Source: CAZAPG01 sp964486935
Lineage (GTDB): Bacteria > Chloroflexota > Anaerolineae > 4572-78 > J111
Direction: 5' to 3'
Assembly: GCA_964486935.1 (NCBI GenBank)
Contig: CAZAPG010000003.1
Coordinates: 186,001-250,000, forward strand
Length of the DNA: 64,000 bases
Under the pieces are notes generated by a model. It was not told the DNA's origin. It was given only the letters and a program-made list of their open reading frames with translations, and ran no database searches. The stretch's first letter is position 1, and each line of letters opens with the position of its first letter. Shown here piece after piece: positions 25,023-34,091 of this stretch. Made by a program: the position numbers and the translations under genes.

Positions 25023-25982
25023 TTATTCAGTTCCCTCAAATCTAATTCGGGGGTCGATGTAACCGTAAACAATATCTGTTACCAAATTGAGCAACACAAA
25101 CACAGAAACCATAAATAAGGCCATAATTTGGACTACCGGATAATCGCGGTCAAGCAACCCCTGTAAAAAGAACCAGCCAATACCGGGCAGGCCAAAAATT
25201 TGCTCAATAATTACCGAGCCGCTAAGCAGGTATCCAAACTGAACGCCAACAATGGTGATAATAGGAATAAGCGCGTTTCTGAGCGCGTGTCGAGAGACTA
25301 CTTTTGATGGCGTAAGCCCTTTGGCTTGCGCTGTACGCACGTAATCTTGCCGCAGAACCTCCAGCATGGCCGCCCTGGTCATCCGCATGGCAATCGCCAT
25401 TAATTGAAAAGATAACACCAGAGCGGGCAGAATCATCTGCTTTAAATTGCCCAGCGGGTCTTCCCAGATGGGAATCCAACTGAGGCCGGGAATCCAGCGT
25501 AGGGTAAGCGAAGTAATTAAAATTAAAAGGGTAGCCAGCCAGAAATTGGGAAAGGACAACCCAATTAACCCCAGCAAGCGAGCCGAAAAATCCAGAACTG
25601 AATTGGGCTTCATGGCCGATATTATCCCCAACGGGATACCGATGGCGCTGGCAATAATACCGGCCAGAATCCCTAATTCCAGCGTTACGGGCAAGGCCCG
25701 CAAGAAAACTTCTCGCAGGGGCTGGGCATTACGCAGCGATATGCCAAAATTACCGGAAAAGACATCCTCAAGCCATTTGAGATATTGAATGTGCAGCGGG
25801 TCGTTCAGCCCCAGCCGTTCCATAATCATCTGGCGGCGAGCTTCGTCGACCGCTATCTGAGTTCCGCTCATGGCGTCAACCACATCGCCGGGCAGCAGGC
25901 GAACGGCCAGAAAAACGATGATGGTTAAACCAATAACGGTGGGTATAGTTATCAGCAAGCGGCGCAGAATGTAGGTGCGCAA
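25023..25982 (-). CDS. Dipeptide/oligopeptide-type ABC permease (DppB/OppB family)
   Basis: 319 residues, beginning MRTYILRRLLITIPTVIGL as is typical of DppB. The EAA loop YVRTAQAKGLTPSKVVSRHA is visible, as is the C-terminal DPRIRFE tail. The start is TTG at 25982 with AAGGAG 7 nt upstream. It follows the binding-protein gene and precedes the DppC-like gene, the standard order. Confidence 0.93.
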   Translation of the reverse strand: MRTYILRRLLITIPTVIGLTIIVFLAVRLLPGDVVDAMSGTQIAVDEARRQMIMERLGLNDPLHIQYLKWLEDVFSGNFGISLRNAQPLREVFLRALPVTLELGILAGIIASAIGIPLGIISAMKPNSVLDFSARLLGLIGLSFPNFWLATLLILITSLTLRWIPGLSWIPIWEDPLGNLKQMILPALVLSFQLMAIAMRMTRAAMLEVLRQDYVRTAQAKGLTPSKVVSRHALRNALIPIITIVGVQFGYLLSGSVIIEQIFGLPGIGWFFLQGLLDRDYPVVQIMALFMVSVFVLLNLVTDIVYGYIDPRIRFEGTE

Positions 25983-26002
25983 AATCAGGCTCCTTTTTTA
26001 GT

Positions 26003-26030
26003 GGCGGGGGCACAACCACGCGCCCCCGCC
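26003..26030. other. GC-rich stem-loop between binding-protein and permease genes
   Basis: GGCGGGGGC (26003-26011) pairs perfectly with GCCCCCGCC (26022-26030) around 10 nt. There is no T tract on the transcribed side. Such hairpins often stabilise the upstream binding-protein mRNA and allow higher expression of that component (known for other ABC operons; inference here). Confidence 0.6.
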
Positions 26031-26074
26031 GGCCAATCGTCACAAAAATCTACGCAAGGGCAGCAGCCGCTGAT

Positions 26075-27919
26075 TTACTCTTCAATCCATACAGTGCGCA
26101 AGGGCTGGTTAAAGTCTACAAAATCGGTGTACCAGTTCTTAACTCGCGTATTCACAATGTCAATCCGTTCGGGGACAACCAGGTAAATGAAGGTGGCTTC
26201 TTCAAGCCCCATTGTTTGCAGTTCCTGGATAATAGGCGCCCGTTCTCTGATGCTAAAGGTGCCAACAGCCTGGTCATAGAGAACCTCCATTTCCGGGTTC
26301 TGCCAGCCGTTGGGGTAATCATACCAGAACATTTGGGGAGCGGCGTCGGGCGCGCCGTACTGGTTCAGTTTACCGGTTGGGTCCAGCCGGTAGCCGTGAG
26401 CGTTAACCAGCAATTCAAAAGTGCCATCGCGGTAGGCCGGGGCGTAGTTGGCTCCGTCTCTGGCATCAATGGTGGCGCGAATACCGACATCGGCCAGGTT
26501 GGCCTGGATTACTTCGGCCAACACTTCATACTCGCCGCCGGCTACGGTAATGATGTTAACGTCAAAACCATCGGCAAACCCGGCTTCGGCCAGCAACTCT
26601 TTGGCCCGTTCTGGATTATATTGCAGGTAGGGGTTTTGCTCAAGTTCTGAAACGGGCAGGCCGTAAGGGCCCCAGCCTTCTGGGATAGAGGCGGTTAGCC
26701 TGGCTCTGCCGCCGTAAACCTTATCGGCAATATCCTGGCGGTTGATGGCCATGCTCATCGCCTGCCGCACCCGGATGTCATTCCAGGGTTTGCCGTCGCC
26801 CTTAACCGAAACCTGTAACACCCGGTTTTGACCCGTAACGCCGGTAATAATGTTGATATTGGGGTCGCTTTGCAGGGGGATGGTAATATCGGCATTGCTT
26901 ACGCGGGTACCGTCAATCTCGCCGGCGCGAAGAGCGGCAACGCGGGCGGCTTCATCGGGAATAATTTTGATGGTGATTTTGTCAACGTAGGGCTGGTCCG
27001 GCTTCCAGTAATTCTCAAAACGCTCAAATACTATCCGGTCGTTGGGAATGTACTCTACCAGCTTAAAGGGGCCGGTGCCGTTTATTTGCGTGCTGGGGGT
27101 AAAGTTGTCGTAAAAATCCTTAGAAGTGATGACACTCCAGCGCGACCAGGCAAACCAGCCCAGCAAGGTGGCGTCGGGGTTGGGGGTGACAATTTTAATA
27201 GTGTATTCATCCAGGGCTTCAAAAGATTCAATTTTGGGCATAAAACCGTCTACAGAGCTGGCCGAGGGGTCCAGGTCGGTGGGGTTGCGCATATGAGTAA
27301 GGGAGTACATGACATCTTCGGCGGAAAAGTCTGAGCCATCGTGGAATTTAACCCCTTTGCGCAGGTGGAAAATCCAGGTGCGGTCATCGGGGTTTTCCCA
27401 ATGGGTGGCCAGGGCCGGCTGGATGTTGAGATTGCGGTCGTACTCTACCAGCGAGTCATAACCCAGTTGCTTGCCTTCTTGGGCCAGGCCCAGCAAAACG
27501 CCAAAGGGCGCCAAACTTACCGGGTCGCCGGTAATGGCCCAGGTAATCTCGCCGCCCCGTTGGGGCACGCCGGCCGCGGATACGTTGGATTGGGTTACGC
27601 TTACGGTGAGCATATTTTCGGCATCAACGGTGCTGGGGACGCATAACTTCCAACCCACCTCGATGCTATCGGGGCTGGCAATAACCGCGTAACTGTCATC
27701 GTTGGCCGCTTTGGCGTTGGTAGCATCAAAAATGGCCGGAAAAGCCAGCGGGTTGCCGTAAAATTTGTCGGCCAATTTCGAGAGCCAGTCATCGGCCTGC
27801 ACTACCACATCATTTTCACAATTAATATCGCCCTGGGCCAGGGTGTGGGTAGCGGGAGACAAGCTCAACATTAAGGCCAGCAAAAATATAATACGCAAAA
27901 AACAGGTTGCCTTTTTCAT
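26075..27919 (-). CDS. Family 5 extracellular solute-binding protein with N-terminal LysM-like domain
   Basis: 614 residues from ATG 27919, preceded by AGGAGGAG. The frame upstream of it is leader sequence. A signal peptide (MKKATCFLRIIFLLALML...THTLAQ) has no lipobox Cys. Residues about 35-95 look like a LysM domain (VVVQADDWLSKLADKFYG ... WKLCVP), followed by a linker and an SBP_bac_5 domain (YDSLVEYDRNLNIQPALATH, FHLRKGVKFHDGSDFSAEDV). LysM could hold the protein at the cell wall in place of a lipid anchor (inference). It supplies substrate, a peptide or other compound of that size class, to the DppB/DppC pair downstream. Confidence 0.9.
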   Translation of the reverse strand: MKKATCFLRIIFLLALMLSLSPATHTLAQGDINCENDVVVQADDWLSKLADKFYGNPLAFPAIFDATNAKAANDDSYAVIASPDSIEVGWKLCVPSTVDAENMLTVSVTQSNVSAAGVPQRGGEITWAITGDPVSLAPFGVLLGLAQEGKQLGYDSLVEYDRNLNIQPALATHWENPDDRTWIFHLRKGVKFHDGSDFSAEDVMYSLTHMRNPTDLDPSASSVDGFMPKIESFEALDEYTIKIVTPNPDATLLGWFAWSRWSVITSKDFYDNFTPSTQINGTGPFKLVEYIPNDRIVFERFENYWKPDQPYVDKITIKIIPDEAARVAALRAGEIDGTRVSNADITIPLQSDPNINIITGVTGQNRVLQVSVKGDGKPWNDIRVRQAMSMAINRQDIADKVYGGRARLTASIPEGWGPYGLPVSELEQNPYLQYNPERAKELLAEAGFADGFDVNIITVAGGEYEVLAEVIQANLADVGIRATIDARDGANYAPAYRDGTFELLVNAHGYRLDPTGKLNQYGAPDAAPQMFWYDYPNGWQNPEMEVLYDQAVGTFSIRERAPIIQELQTMGLEEATFIYLVVPERIDIVNTRVKNWYTDFVDFNQPLRTVWIEE

Positions 27920-28042
27920 TTTTACTCCTCCTGTGTGATAACAATTTTTCAAAACAAGGTGGGCTATGCAGCTACTAATCAGGGTAATTTTAGAAGATTT
28001 GCTCTTATCAATCACCTCCTTTTTACTATGGGCACAACCAGC

Positions 28043-29047
28043 TTACGCCCCCGATTGCTCTCGATAGGCACGAATCTCCTGCAAGGCGTCGTGTTCGGCC
28101 TGAGCAAATTTGGTGGCCTTAAAATCGTCAATCAGCTTTTTGAAATGAGGATAGCCGGCGGCCTGTTCGCCGCTCCACTCTTCGGCAAACGCGCCGGATT
28201 GGACCTCGCGCAGAATTTTTTCCATCACCGGCCGCATGCCCAGGGCCTCAAACCGTTCCAACCGCGATTTGGTGCCGTAGTGGCTGGTGGGCGAGTGCAA
28301 GCTGCTCTGGGTCACAAACCCCTTTTCAGCGCATTTAAGCAGCACATCGCCCAACTCCCCCGAAAGATACATCTCCAGCAGCGCCTCGGTTTTATCATAC
28401 CCGGCGTCCAGCAGCACCTCTACCGCCGTTTTCAGGGCAATGGCAATGGCCGGAATCAGGGCTTGCTCGGTAAAAAGGTCCAGCTCCATCTCGTCCTTAA
28501 AGCTGGTTTCAATGGCCATCTCCTTGAGCGAGCCAATGGCTTTGGCCAGGGCCAGGGTGATATCCCAGGCCCGGCCGTCGGCATCCCGGTGCACCGAGAC
28601 CATGCTCAAAAAGCCCCGCCCCTGCTGGTAATAGGCCCGCACAATTTCGCCCAACGTGCGCGGGGCTACCATCACCACGTTAATATCCGGCGGAAAATCA
28701 ATCTGGTTGTAGGCCACGCAGTAGCCGGAGGCAAAGCCAACCGTTTTACCCGGCGTGAGCGCGCTTTTGATATGCTCGCGGTAAATGGCCGGCGTCACTT
28801 CGTCTGGTAAAATGACCATCACAATATCGCCTTGTTGGGCCGCCTCGGCAATGGATTTTGGCTCAAAGCCATCGGCGCGAGCCTGAACAGCGTAATCATC
28901 CTCCGGGTTGCCAACCACTACCCGGATTCCCGAATCGCGTAAATTCAGCGACCAGGAACGGCCCTGGTTGCCATAGCCCAAAATTGCCACAGTCTTGCCC
29001 TGCAATGGTTCCAGCGTGGCGTCTTCATCTCTAAATTTTCTTGCCAT
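28043..29047 (-). CDS. Ketol-acid reductoisomerase homolog, divergent
   Basis: 334 residues from ATG 29047 with CAGGAG upstream. The Rossmann motif GYGNQGRSW is present, as is the knotted-domain metal-ligand block ELDLFTEQ. However, the conserved His of the family block FAHGFNIHF is Ser here (FASGYCVAYNQI), and APKGPGH is APRTLGE. Length matches class I KARI (IlvC). It is not near branched-chain amino acid genes. It lies between an aminotransferase and a peptide-type transporter, which points to a different reductase or reductoisomerase substrate (inference). A true IlvC is possible but less likely. Confidence 0.8.
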   Translation of the reverse strand: MARKFRDEDATLEPLQGKTVAILGYGNQGRSWSLNLRDSGIRVVVGNPEDDYAVQARADGFEPKSIAEAAQQGDIVMVILPDEVTPAIYREHIKSALTPGKTVGFASGYCVAYNQIDFPPDINVVMVAPRTLGEIVRAYYQQGRGFLSMVSVHRDADGRAWDITLALAKAIGSLKEMAIETSFKDEMELDLFTEQALIPAIAIALKTAVEVLLDAGYDKTEALLEMYLSGELGDVLLKCAEKGFVTQSSLHSPTSHYGTKSRLERFEALGMRPVMEKILREVQSGAFAEEWSGEQAAGYPHFKKLIDDFKATKFAQAEHDALQEIRAYREQSGA

Positions 29048-29069
29048 GTTTTGCTCCTGTATGAATTTG

Positions 29070-29156
29070 GCTCTTTGGTAAATCCCGTGGGGCAGGGGCA
29101 GGTCTTGTGCCTGCCCTGGGCGACCACAAGGGTGCGCCACGGAAAACCCAAAGAGC
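29070..29156. repeat. 87-bp imperfect inverted repeat element
   Basis: The outer arms GCTCTTTGG (29070-29078) and CCAAAGAGC (29148-29156) pair, then CCGTGG (29085-29090) with CCACGG (29137-29142). Inside are a perfect hairpin, GGGCAGG (29096-29102) with CCTGCCC (29110-29116), and a second imperfect one near 29118-29138. It fills the gap between the aminotransferase and KARI-like genes and looks like a small interspersed palindromic element. Confidence 0.75.
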
Positions 29157-29173
29157 TATGAATTTTTTTTTGA

Positions 29174-30544
29174 CTACCCCAACCGGGCCACAATTTTCTC
29201 TTTGACCAGCACCCGGATGGTATCTTGAAACACGTTTAACGTTTCTTGAATATCCGCTTCGGTGTGAGCCGCCGAGGTCACGCCGCCGGTATAGGATAAC
29301 AGGTTGACTCCCCGAATGTGCAGATTTTTTTGATAGGCAGTAACCACGTTACCGGGGATACCTTTGAGTCGGGCCGGGTCCTGGGTTCTGATGGCCTGGC
29401 GGTCAGCAGCTCCGGGGCCGGGGAAGGCTTCCAGGTGCAGGTGCAAGCCGGAGGAGTCGCCATAGGCATAGCCGGCCACCTGCTCGTTTTCCAAAATCTC
29501 TTCCATACCCTGCCGCAGCAAAGCGGCCATACGGTCGGCCTGGGCCTGCGGCCGGCCGGTGGCGGCGTGTCTGAGCGTGACAAGGCCCGCCGCCGTTGAG
29601 AGCGGGTTGGCGTTGAAAGTCCCCAGATGATGAATTCGCCCGTAACGGTCGTGGTGGGGGTCGCCGGTATAATCAAACAGGCTCATAATATCGGCCCGGC
29701 CAACCAGCGCCCCGCCCGGCAATCCGCCGGTCATAATTTTGCCCAGCACGCTCATATCGGGGGTGATGCCCACCAGCCCCTGATAGCCGCCAGGGCTGTA
29801 GCGAAAGCCGGTAATTACTTCATCATAAATCAGCAGTACCCCGTACTCGGCGGTCAGCCGGCGCAGGTCGCGGTTGAACTCAACGCTCAAAGGCACTCGC
29901 CCCCACGAAGCCCCCGATGGCTCCAGCATCACCGCCGCAATATCGGAGTCGCGGCGAAACGCAGCCTCAACCGCCTCCAAATCCGCCGGAACCACTAGAA
30001 TGGTCTCCAGAGTAGCCTTTGGAATACCGGCCGAAACCGACTCGTCAAAAGGATACATCGCGCCTTTGCCCACGTAATCGTGCCAGCCGCTAAAGTGACC
30101 CTCAAAGCGCAGCACTTTGGTGCGCCCGGTAAAGGCGCGCGCCACTCGCAGCCCCAGCATCGTGCCTTCGGTGCCGGAGTTGACAAAGCGCACCCGCTCG
30201 GCTGAGGGAACCAACTTTTGAATCAGGCCGGCCCATTCAACCTGGCGCGGGTGGTCGGTGCCAAAGTGCAGGCCGTTGCCCAGCACCTCCCGCACCGCCT
30301 CGAGCGCTTCCGGGTGGGCGTGGCCCAGCAGCAGGGCGGCGTTACCCATGCTGTAGTCAATCAGTGAATTACCGTCCACATCCCACAGCCGCGAACCCAG
30401 CGCGTGGTCAATGTACAGCGGAAAAGGAGAGGTGTGGCGCAGGTCGTGCCCTACCCCGCCGGCGATGCAGGTTCGGGCCTGGTCGTATAAAATTTTGCTT
30501 TTGGGGCGCTGCTCGGCGTAAGTTGTCAGCCAGCTTTGCGACAT
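29174..30544 (-). CDS. Class III PLP aminotransferase (HemL/GSA-aminomutase-like)
   Basis: 456 residues. Features are VRFVNSGTEGTMLGLRVARA, the PLP-ring Asp in LLIYDEVITGFR, and the Schiff-base lysine in LGKIMTGGLPGGA, the glutamate-1-semialdehyde aminomutase subgroup pattern. No haem genes are nearby. In a catabolic operon it more likely transaminates an amino acid or amino-sugar-derived substrate. It is 15 nt after a ceramidase-family hydrolase gene, which would release amines (inference). Confidence 0.88.
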   Translation of the reverse strand: MSQSWLTTYAEQRPKSKILYDQARTCIAGGVGHDLRHTSPFPLYIDHALGSRLWDVDGNSLIDYSMGNAALLLGHAHPEALEAVREVLGNGLHFGTDHPRQVEWAGLIQKLVPSAERVRFVNSGTEGTMLGLRVARAFTGRTKVLRFEGHFSGWHDYVGKGAMYPFDESVSAGIPKATLETILVVPADLEAVEAAFRRDSDIAAVMLEPSGASWGRVPLSVEFNRDLRRLTAEYGVLLIYDEVITGFRYSPGGYQGLVGITPDMSVLGKIMTGGLPGGALVGRADIMSLFDYTGDPHHDRYGRIHHLGTFNANPLSTAAGLVTLRHAATGRPQAQADRMAALLRQGMEEILENEQVAGYAYGDSSGLHLHLEAFPGPGAADRQAIRTQDPARLKGIPGNVVTAYQKNLHIRGVNLLSYTGGVTSAAHTEADIQETLNVFQDTIRVLVKEKIVARLG

Positions 30545-30559
30545 GGTAATCTCCTTTAA

Positions 30560-32002
30560 TCAGGCCAATTGCTGAATCAAGGCCGATACCCGCTCCACAA
30601 CCCGCTGCTCCGAGTTGGGGTGCAGGGCCACCGGCAGGTTGTAACTTTGAAAAAAGAGGTCCGGCACGGCGTAGCGTTCGGTCACTTGCCAGCCGCCGGG
30701 CGGATAATCTTTGGCCAGGGGCAGGTAGGTAACGCAACCGTTGGAATAGCCCAAAAACTGGGTATGTTTGAAGGGCGACCGGGCTTTGACCTCCAACCCG
30801 GTCTCAAAGAAGGCTTCGGCGCTAACGCTGGCCAGCACAATATCATTTATCCGCATGGCCTGAATGACCACCTCGAGCGTGGGATTGCCGCGCTGCACGG
30901 CTTCCACCAATTTGGCCGACCACTCGGTGTAGCGCATAGCCACGCTGATTTCCCACTCTCTGGCATCGTTGGCCCGCGCATCGGCCAGCTTCTGCTGCCA
31001 CTCGCGGTGAATGGCCTCGGCCTCGGCCAGCGAGGGCAGTTGGCCAAACTCCAGCCTGATTATTTCATCAACCGCCCCAAGATAGCCGGCGGTATCGCCC
31101 TCTACCGCTTCCCAGGACCAGAATAAGATATTGGGGATGACGCCCAGCGGCTTTCTTTTTTCGCTGCGCCGCACGTTGGTGCGGATGCCCGCCGCCACTT
31201 TGACCACCTCGCCGCCCAACATGAGGCCGGTCATATTTTTGGTATCACGACAATCCGCCTCGTAGCCAATGCCGTGCACGGGGTTGACATTACCGCCGCA
31301 GGCTTGCAGATACAGGGCCAGCCCGCCCAAAGCGTTTTCAACCAGCTCGCGGGCCGGGCCGGGAAAATCAGATGAAATGACCTTTGAATTTGGCCCCATG
31401 GTTACGGTATGGCAGCCGTAGCTAAACAGGGTGGCGATGGCCCTGCCTTCCAAATCATCCACCCGAATAACCCCGACCGCGGTGTCGATAGGCACAGTGG
31501 GGTCTTCGCCCAAAACATCCCGGCCATCGGGTCCAATCTCGCGCCGGTAAATACCAATATGGGACTCGCCCCAATCCGCAGCAATACGGGCCGGCTGCAA
31601 CTGCCGGTTGGCTTCAACCGCTGCCTCAACCAGCCAGTTAATCAGTTTATCCTGATACGCCTGCTGAACTCTCATCTCCGCCGGCGAGTCCTGCAGATAA
31701 TCGGGCAAAGATGGCCCGCTGTGGGTGTGGCTGAAATTTATCAACACGCGCGACATGGGCGTCCCCACCGCCTCGCCAATCCGGCGGCGGATTTCCAGCG
31801 AAACCGGTAGGGAAATAATGGAGATATCCAAAGCCACAATCACAACTTTGCCGGCCTGATTGGAGAGAACAACCGCCGTCGCCGTCAGGTCTGTTTCAAT
31901 CGCCTGGAGCGGGTCGGCAAACAGGCGGATGCCGGGCCGTTTGATGCCCAATGGCGGGTTGACAATTTTGCGGGCCGCGCCCGCGTACAACGTGTTTGCC
32001 AT
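30560..32002 (-). CDS. Neutral ceramidase-family (N-terminal domain) hydrolase, copy 1
   Basis: 480 residues from ATG 32002 with GAGGAG 7 nt upstream. Family features are the N-terminal YAGAARKIVNPPLGIK, the FSHTHSGPS block with zinc-ligand-type histidines, and FSYGCHTVTMGPNS followed by SSDFPGPARELVE. Full ceramidases are about 650-700 residues, secreted, with a C-terminal Ig-like domain. This protein lacks signal peptide and C-terminal domain, so it is cytoplasmic and probably hydrolyses another amide or ester. It is a clear tandem paralog of the next gene upstream. Confidence 0.85.
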   Translation of the reverse strand: MANTLYAGAARKIVNPPLGIKRPGIRLFADPLQAIETDLTATAVVLSNQAGKVVIVALDISIISLPVSLEIRRRIGEAVGTPMSRVLINFSHTHSGPSLPDYLQDSPAEMRVQQAYQDKLINWLVEAAVEANRQLQPARIAADWGESHIGIYRREIGPDGRDVLGEDPTVPIDTAVGVIRVDDLEGRAIATLFSYGCHTVTMGPNSKVISSDFPGPARELVENALGGLALYLQACGGNVNPVHGIGYEADCRDTKNMTGLMLGGEVVKVAAGIRTNVRRSEKRKPLGVIPNILFWSWEAVEGDTAGYLGAVDEIIRLEFGQLPSLAEAEAIHREWQQKLADARANDAREWEISVAMRYTEWSAKLVEAVQRGNPTLEVVIQAMRINDIVLASVSAEAFFETGLEVKARSPFKHTQFLGYSNGCVTYLPLAKDYPPGGWQVTERYAVPDLFFQSYNLPVALHPNSEQRVVERVSALIQQLA

Positions 32003-32040
32003 ATTTGAACTCCTCAAAAATAGTTTGCCAGTTTATCAGT

Positions 32041-32089
32041 TCAGGGTTCAGAGTTGGCCCTAAACCCTGAACTCCGAACCCCAAACCCT
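32041..32089. repeat. Heptamer array with inverted repeat between the ceramidase-like genes
   Basis: Seven 7-bp units (TCAGGGT, TCAGAGT, TGGCCCT, AAACCCT, GAACTCC, GAACCCC, AAACCCT). The first and middle units are complementary, so TCAGGGTT can pair with AACCCTGA in a hairpin. It fills the spacer between the two paralogs. Confidence 0.75.
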
Positions 32090-33532
32090 TCAAACAAGCT
32101 GTTCAAGCAACTTGACAGCCCGCTCCACTACCCGCTGCTCCGAGTTGGGGTGAATAGCCACCGGCAAGCTGTACGCCTGAAAGAGCAGGTCGGGCACGCC
32201 GTAGCGCTCGTGAATATTCCAGCCGCCGGAGGGGAAATCCTCGGCGCGGGGCAGATAGCAAACCAGGCCGTTGCTGTAGCCCAGCACCTGGGTATGGCCA
32301 AAGGGCGATTGGGCTTTGATGGTCAGCCCGGTTTCAAAAAAGGCTTCCACGCTGAGGGCCACCAGCGCAATCTCATTGATGCGGATAGCCTGGATAGAGA
32401 TATCCAGGGCGCGACGGTTCTCTTCAACCGCCTGCACCAGCTTGTCGGCCCAATCGGCAAAGCGGGTGGTCACATTAATTTCCCAATCGCGGGCGGAACG
32501 ACTTTGCACTTCGGCCAGGGCTTGCCGCCATTGGGTTTGAAATTGTCTGGCTTCGTCCAGCGAGGGCAAATCAACAAAATCCAGCGGCAGCGTCTCTTCA
32601 ACCGCACCCAGATAGGTGCAGGTATCGCCGCTAACGGGCACCCAGGGCCACAACGATAGCCGCGAGAGCGACCCCAGCGAGGTGCGCTCGCCGCGCCGGA
32701 CGTGGGTGCGGATGGTGGCTGCTACCTTCAGCGCCTCGCTGCCCAAAACTGTGCCGGTACGATTTTTGGCGTCGCTGCAATCCACCTCGTAGCCGATGCC
32801 GCCTTTGGGCATAATATTTCCGCCGCAGCCCTGCAAAAAGAGCGACAGCCCGCCCTGCGCCATCTCAATAAGCTCGCGGGCCGCGCCCGGAAAGTCCGGC
32901 GAAGCTACCAGCGAATGTGACCCGACGACGACGGTATGGCAGCCGTAGCTAAAGAGCGTGGCGATAGGGCGTCCCTTTAAATCATCCACCCGGATAACCC
33001 CGACGGCCGGGTCAATCGGCGCGTCGGGCACCTCGCCCAAAAAGAGTTTGCCGTCGGGGCCAACCTCGCGGCGATAAATGCCAATGTCGCACTGGCCCCA
33101 GCCGGCCCCAAGGCGGGCCTCTTGCAACTGCCGGTCGGCCTCGGCGGCGGCTTCCACCACCCGGCCCATCATCTCGTCCCGGTAGGCGGTTTGCAGTTCA
33201 ATTTGCTCCGGCGTGTCAGGCGCCCACTCAGGAAAGGCCGGGGCGCTGTGAGTGTGGTTAAAATTGAGCAGCACGTGCGAGGCCGGCGCGCCAATCGCCT
33301 GCCCAATATTTTGACGCAGCCTGGTTGAGGTGCTGAGCGGCAGGCCGCACAGGTCAAGCGCCAGCAGCGCCACTTTGCTGTCACCGTTGGATAATACCAG
33401 CGCCGTGGCGGTCAGGTCGCTTTCGATGGCCTGCACCACCCCCTCGCGGGAGCTAAAGCCCATAGTTTTAATGCCCAGAGGAGGGTTGATAATGCGGCGA
33501 GCCGCGCCTGCATACAATGTCTTATTGGTCAT
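32090..33532 (-). CDS. Neutral ceramidase-family (N-terminal domain) hydrolase, copy 2
   Basis: 480 residues from ATG 33532; a GTG two codons earlier is possible. It has the same domain and length as copy 1 and shares NPPLGIK, FNHTHSAP, FSYGCHTVVVG, FPGAARELIE and YGVPDLLFQAYSLPVAIHPNSEQRVVER. It too lacks a signal peptide and C-terminal domain. Zinc-ligand-like His residues are kept in both copies, so both look active. Two diverged copies suggest two related substrates or a heteromeric enzyme (inference). Confidence 0.85.
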   Translation of the reverse strand: MTNKTLYAGAARRIINPPLGIKTMGFSSREGVVQAIESDLTATALVLSNGDSKVALLALDLCGLPLSTSTRLRQNIGQAIGAPASHVLLNFNHTHSAPAFPEWAPDTPEQIELQTAYRDEMMGRVVEAAAEADRQLQEARLGAGWGQCDIGIYRREVGPDGKLFLGEVPDAPIDPAVGVIRVDDLKGRPIATLFSYGCHTVVVGSHSLVASPDFPGAARELIEMAQGGLSLFLQGCGGNIMPKGGIGYEVDCSDAKNRTGTVLGSEALKVAATIRTHVRRGERTSLGSLSRLSLWPWVPVSGDTCTYLGAVEETLPLDFVDLPSLDEARQFQTQWRQALAEVQSRSARDWEINVTTRFADWADKLVQAVEENRRALDISIQAIRINEIALVALSVEAFFETGLTIKAQSPFGHTQVLGYSNGLVCYLPRAEDFPSGGWNIHERYGVPDLLFQAYSLPVAIHPNSEQRVVERAVKLLEQLV

Positions 33533-33563
33533 AGTCACCTTATTTTGATAGTCTTGGGTCAGA

Positions 33564-33600
33564 TTCGGCGCGCTACCGCTGAAACGGGCAACGCGCCGAA
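33564..33600. repeat. Inverted repeat between cupin and hydrolase genes
   Basis: TTCGGCGCG (33564-33572) and CGCGCCGAA (33592-33600) are exact inverted 9-mers with a 19-nt loop. There is no T tract, so this is an mRNA stem-loop or regulatory site rather than a clear terminator. Confidence 0.5.
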
Positions 33601-33685
33601 CTGCCCATATTCAAGGAGGAGCTGTATACCGGCGAGATTTTTTCGGCATTGCCGCCTTAATCTGCACCGGTGAATACACAAATTG

Positions 33686-34078
33686 TTACCGGAACTCCGA
33701 GTTGATGACCGCTTTTTCGGGGCCGGACGGCACAAACATATAATACAACTTGACCGGTTCGGTACCGGTATTAAAAAAGTGATGAAACGTATCCGGCGGG
33801 GTGTAGACGACCATGCCCGGCCCGGTTTCTATTTCCTCATCGCCAACAATGGCCTGGCCGGTACCGGCAAAAAAGAGCCAGACTTCGGCGCCATCGGGGT
33901 GCTTGTGTTTGCTGCCCTGCTGGCCGGGCGGCACTTCGGTGTAGCCCACCGAGAAATCCTCCAGTCCCTCTTGCAACAGCGGCGAGAGCAACACCCGCAC
34001 GTGCCTCACCGCCGGTTCGGGCGTGGTCATACTCACCCCGGAGTTAATGTCGGTTAAAATCATCTTTGTTGCGCTCAT
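33686..34078 (-). CDS. Cupin-domain protein
   Basis: 130 residues from ATG 34078 with AGGAGA upstream. Single conserved beta-barrel: GSKHKHPDGAEVWLFFAGTG supplies HxH...E, and GMVVYTPPDTFHHFFN supplies the last His, a full metal-binding set. Small cupins of this kind act as isomerases, dioxygenases or sensors of sugar acids. It is 13 nt after an SDR gene in the island's left arm. Function beyond metal binding cannot be told. Confidence 0.85.
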   Translation of the reverse strand: MSATKMILTDINSGVSMTTPEPAVRHVRVLLSPLLQEGLEDFSVGYTEVPPGQQGSKHKHPDGAEVWLFFAGTGQAIVGDEEIETGPGMVVYTPPDTFHHFFNTGTEPVKLYYMFVPSGPEKAVINSEFR

Positions 34079-34091
34079 TTTCGCTATTCTC

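Noticed and set aside
26003..26030. Terminator between binding-protein and permease genes
   Set aside because: Strong stem but A-rich, not U-rich, on the transcribed side; more likely an mRNA-stability hairpin.
29174..30544. Haem biosynthesis hemL
   Set aside because: Sequence type fits, but no haem genes are near and the operon is catabolic.
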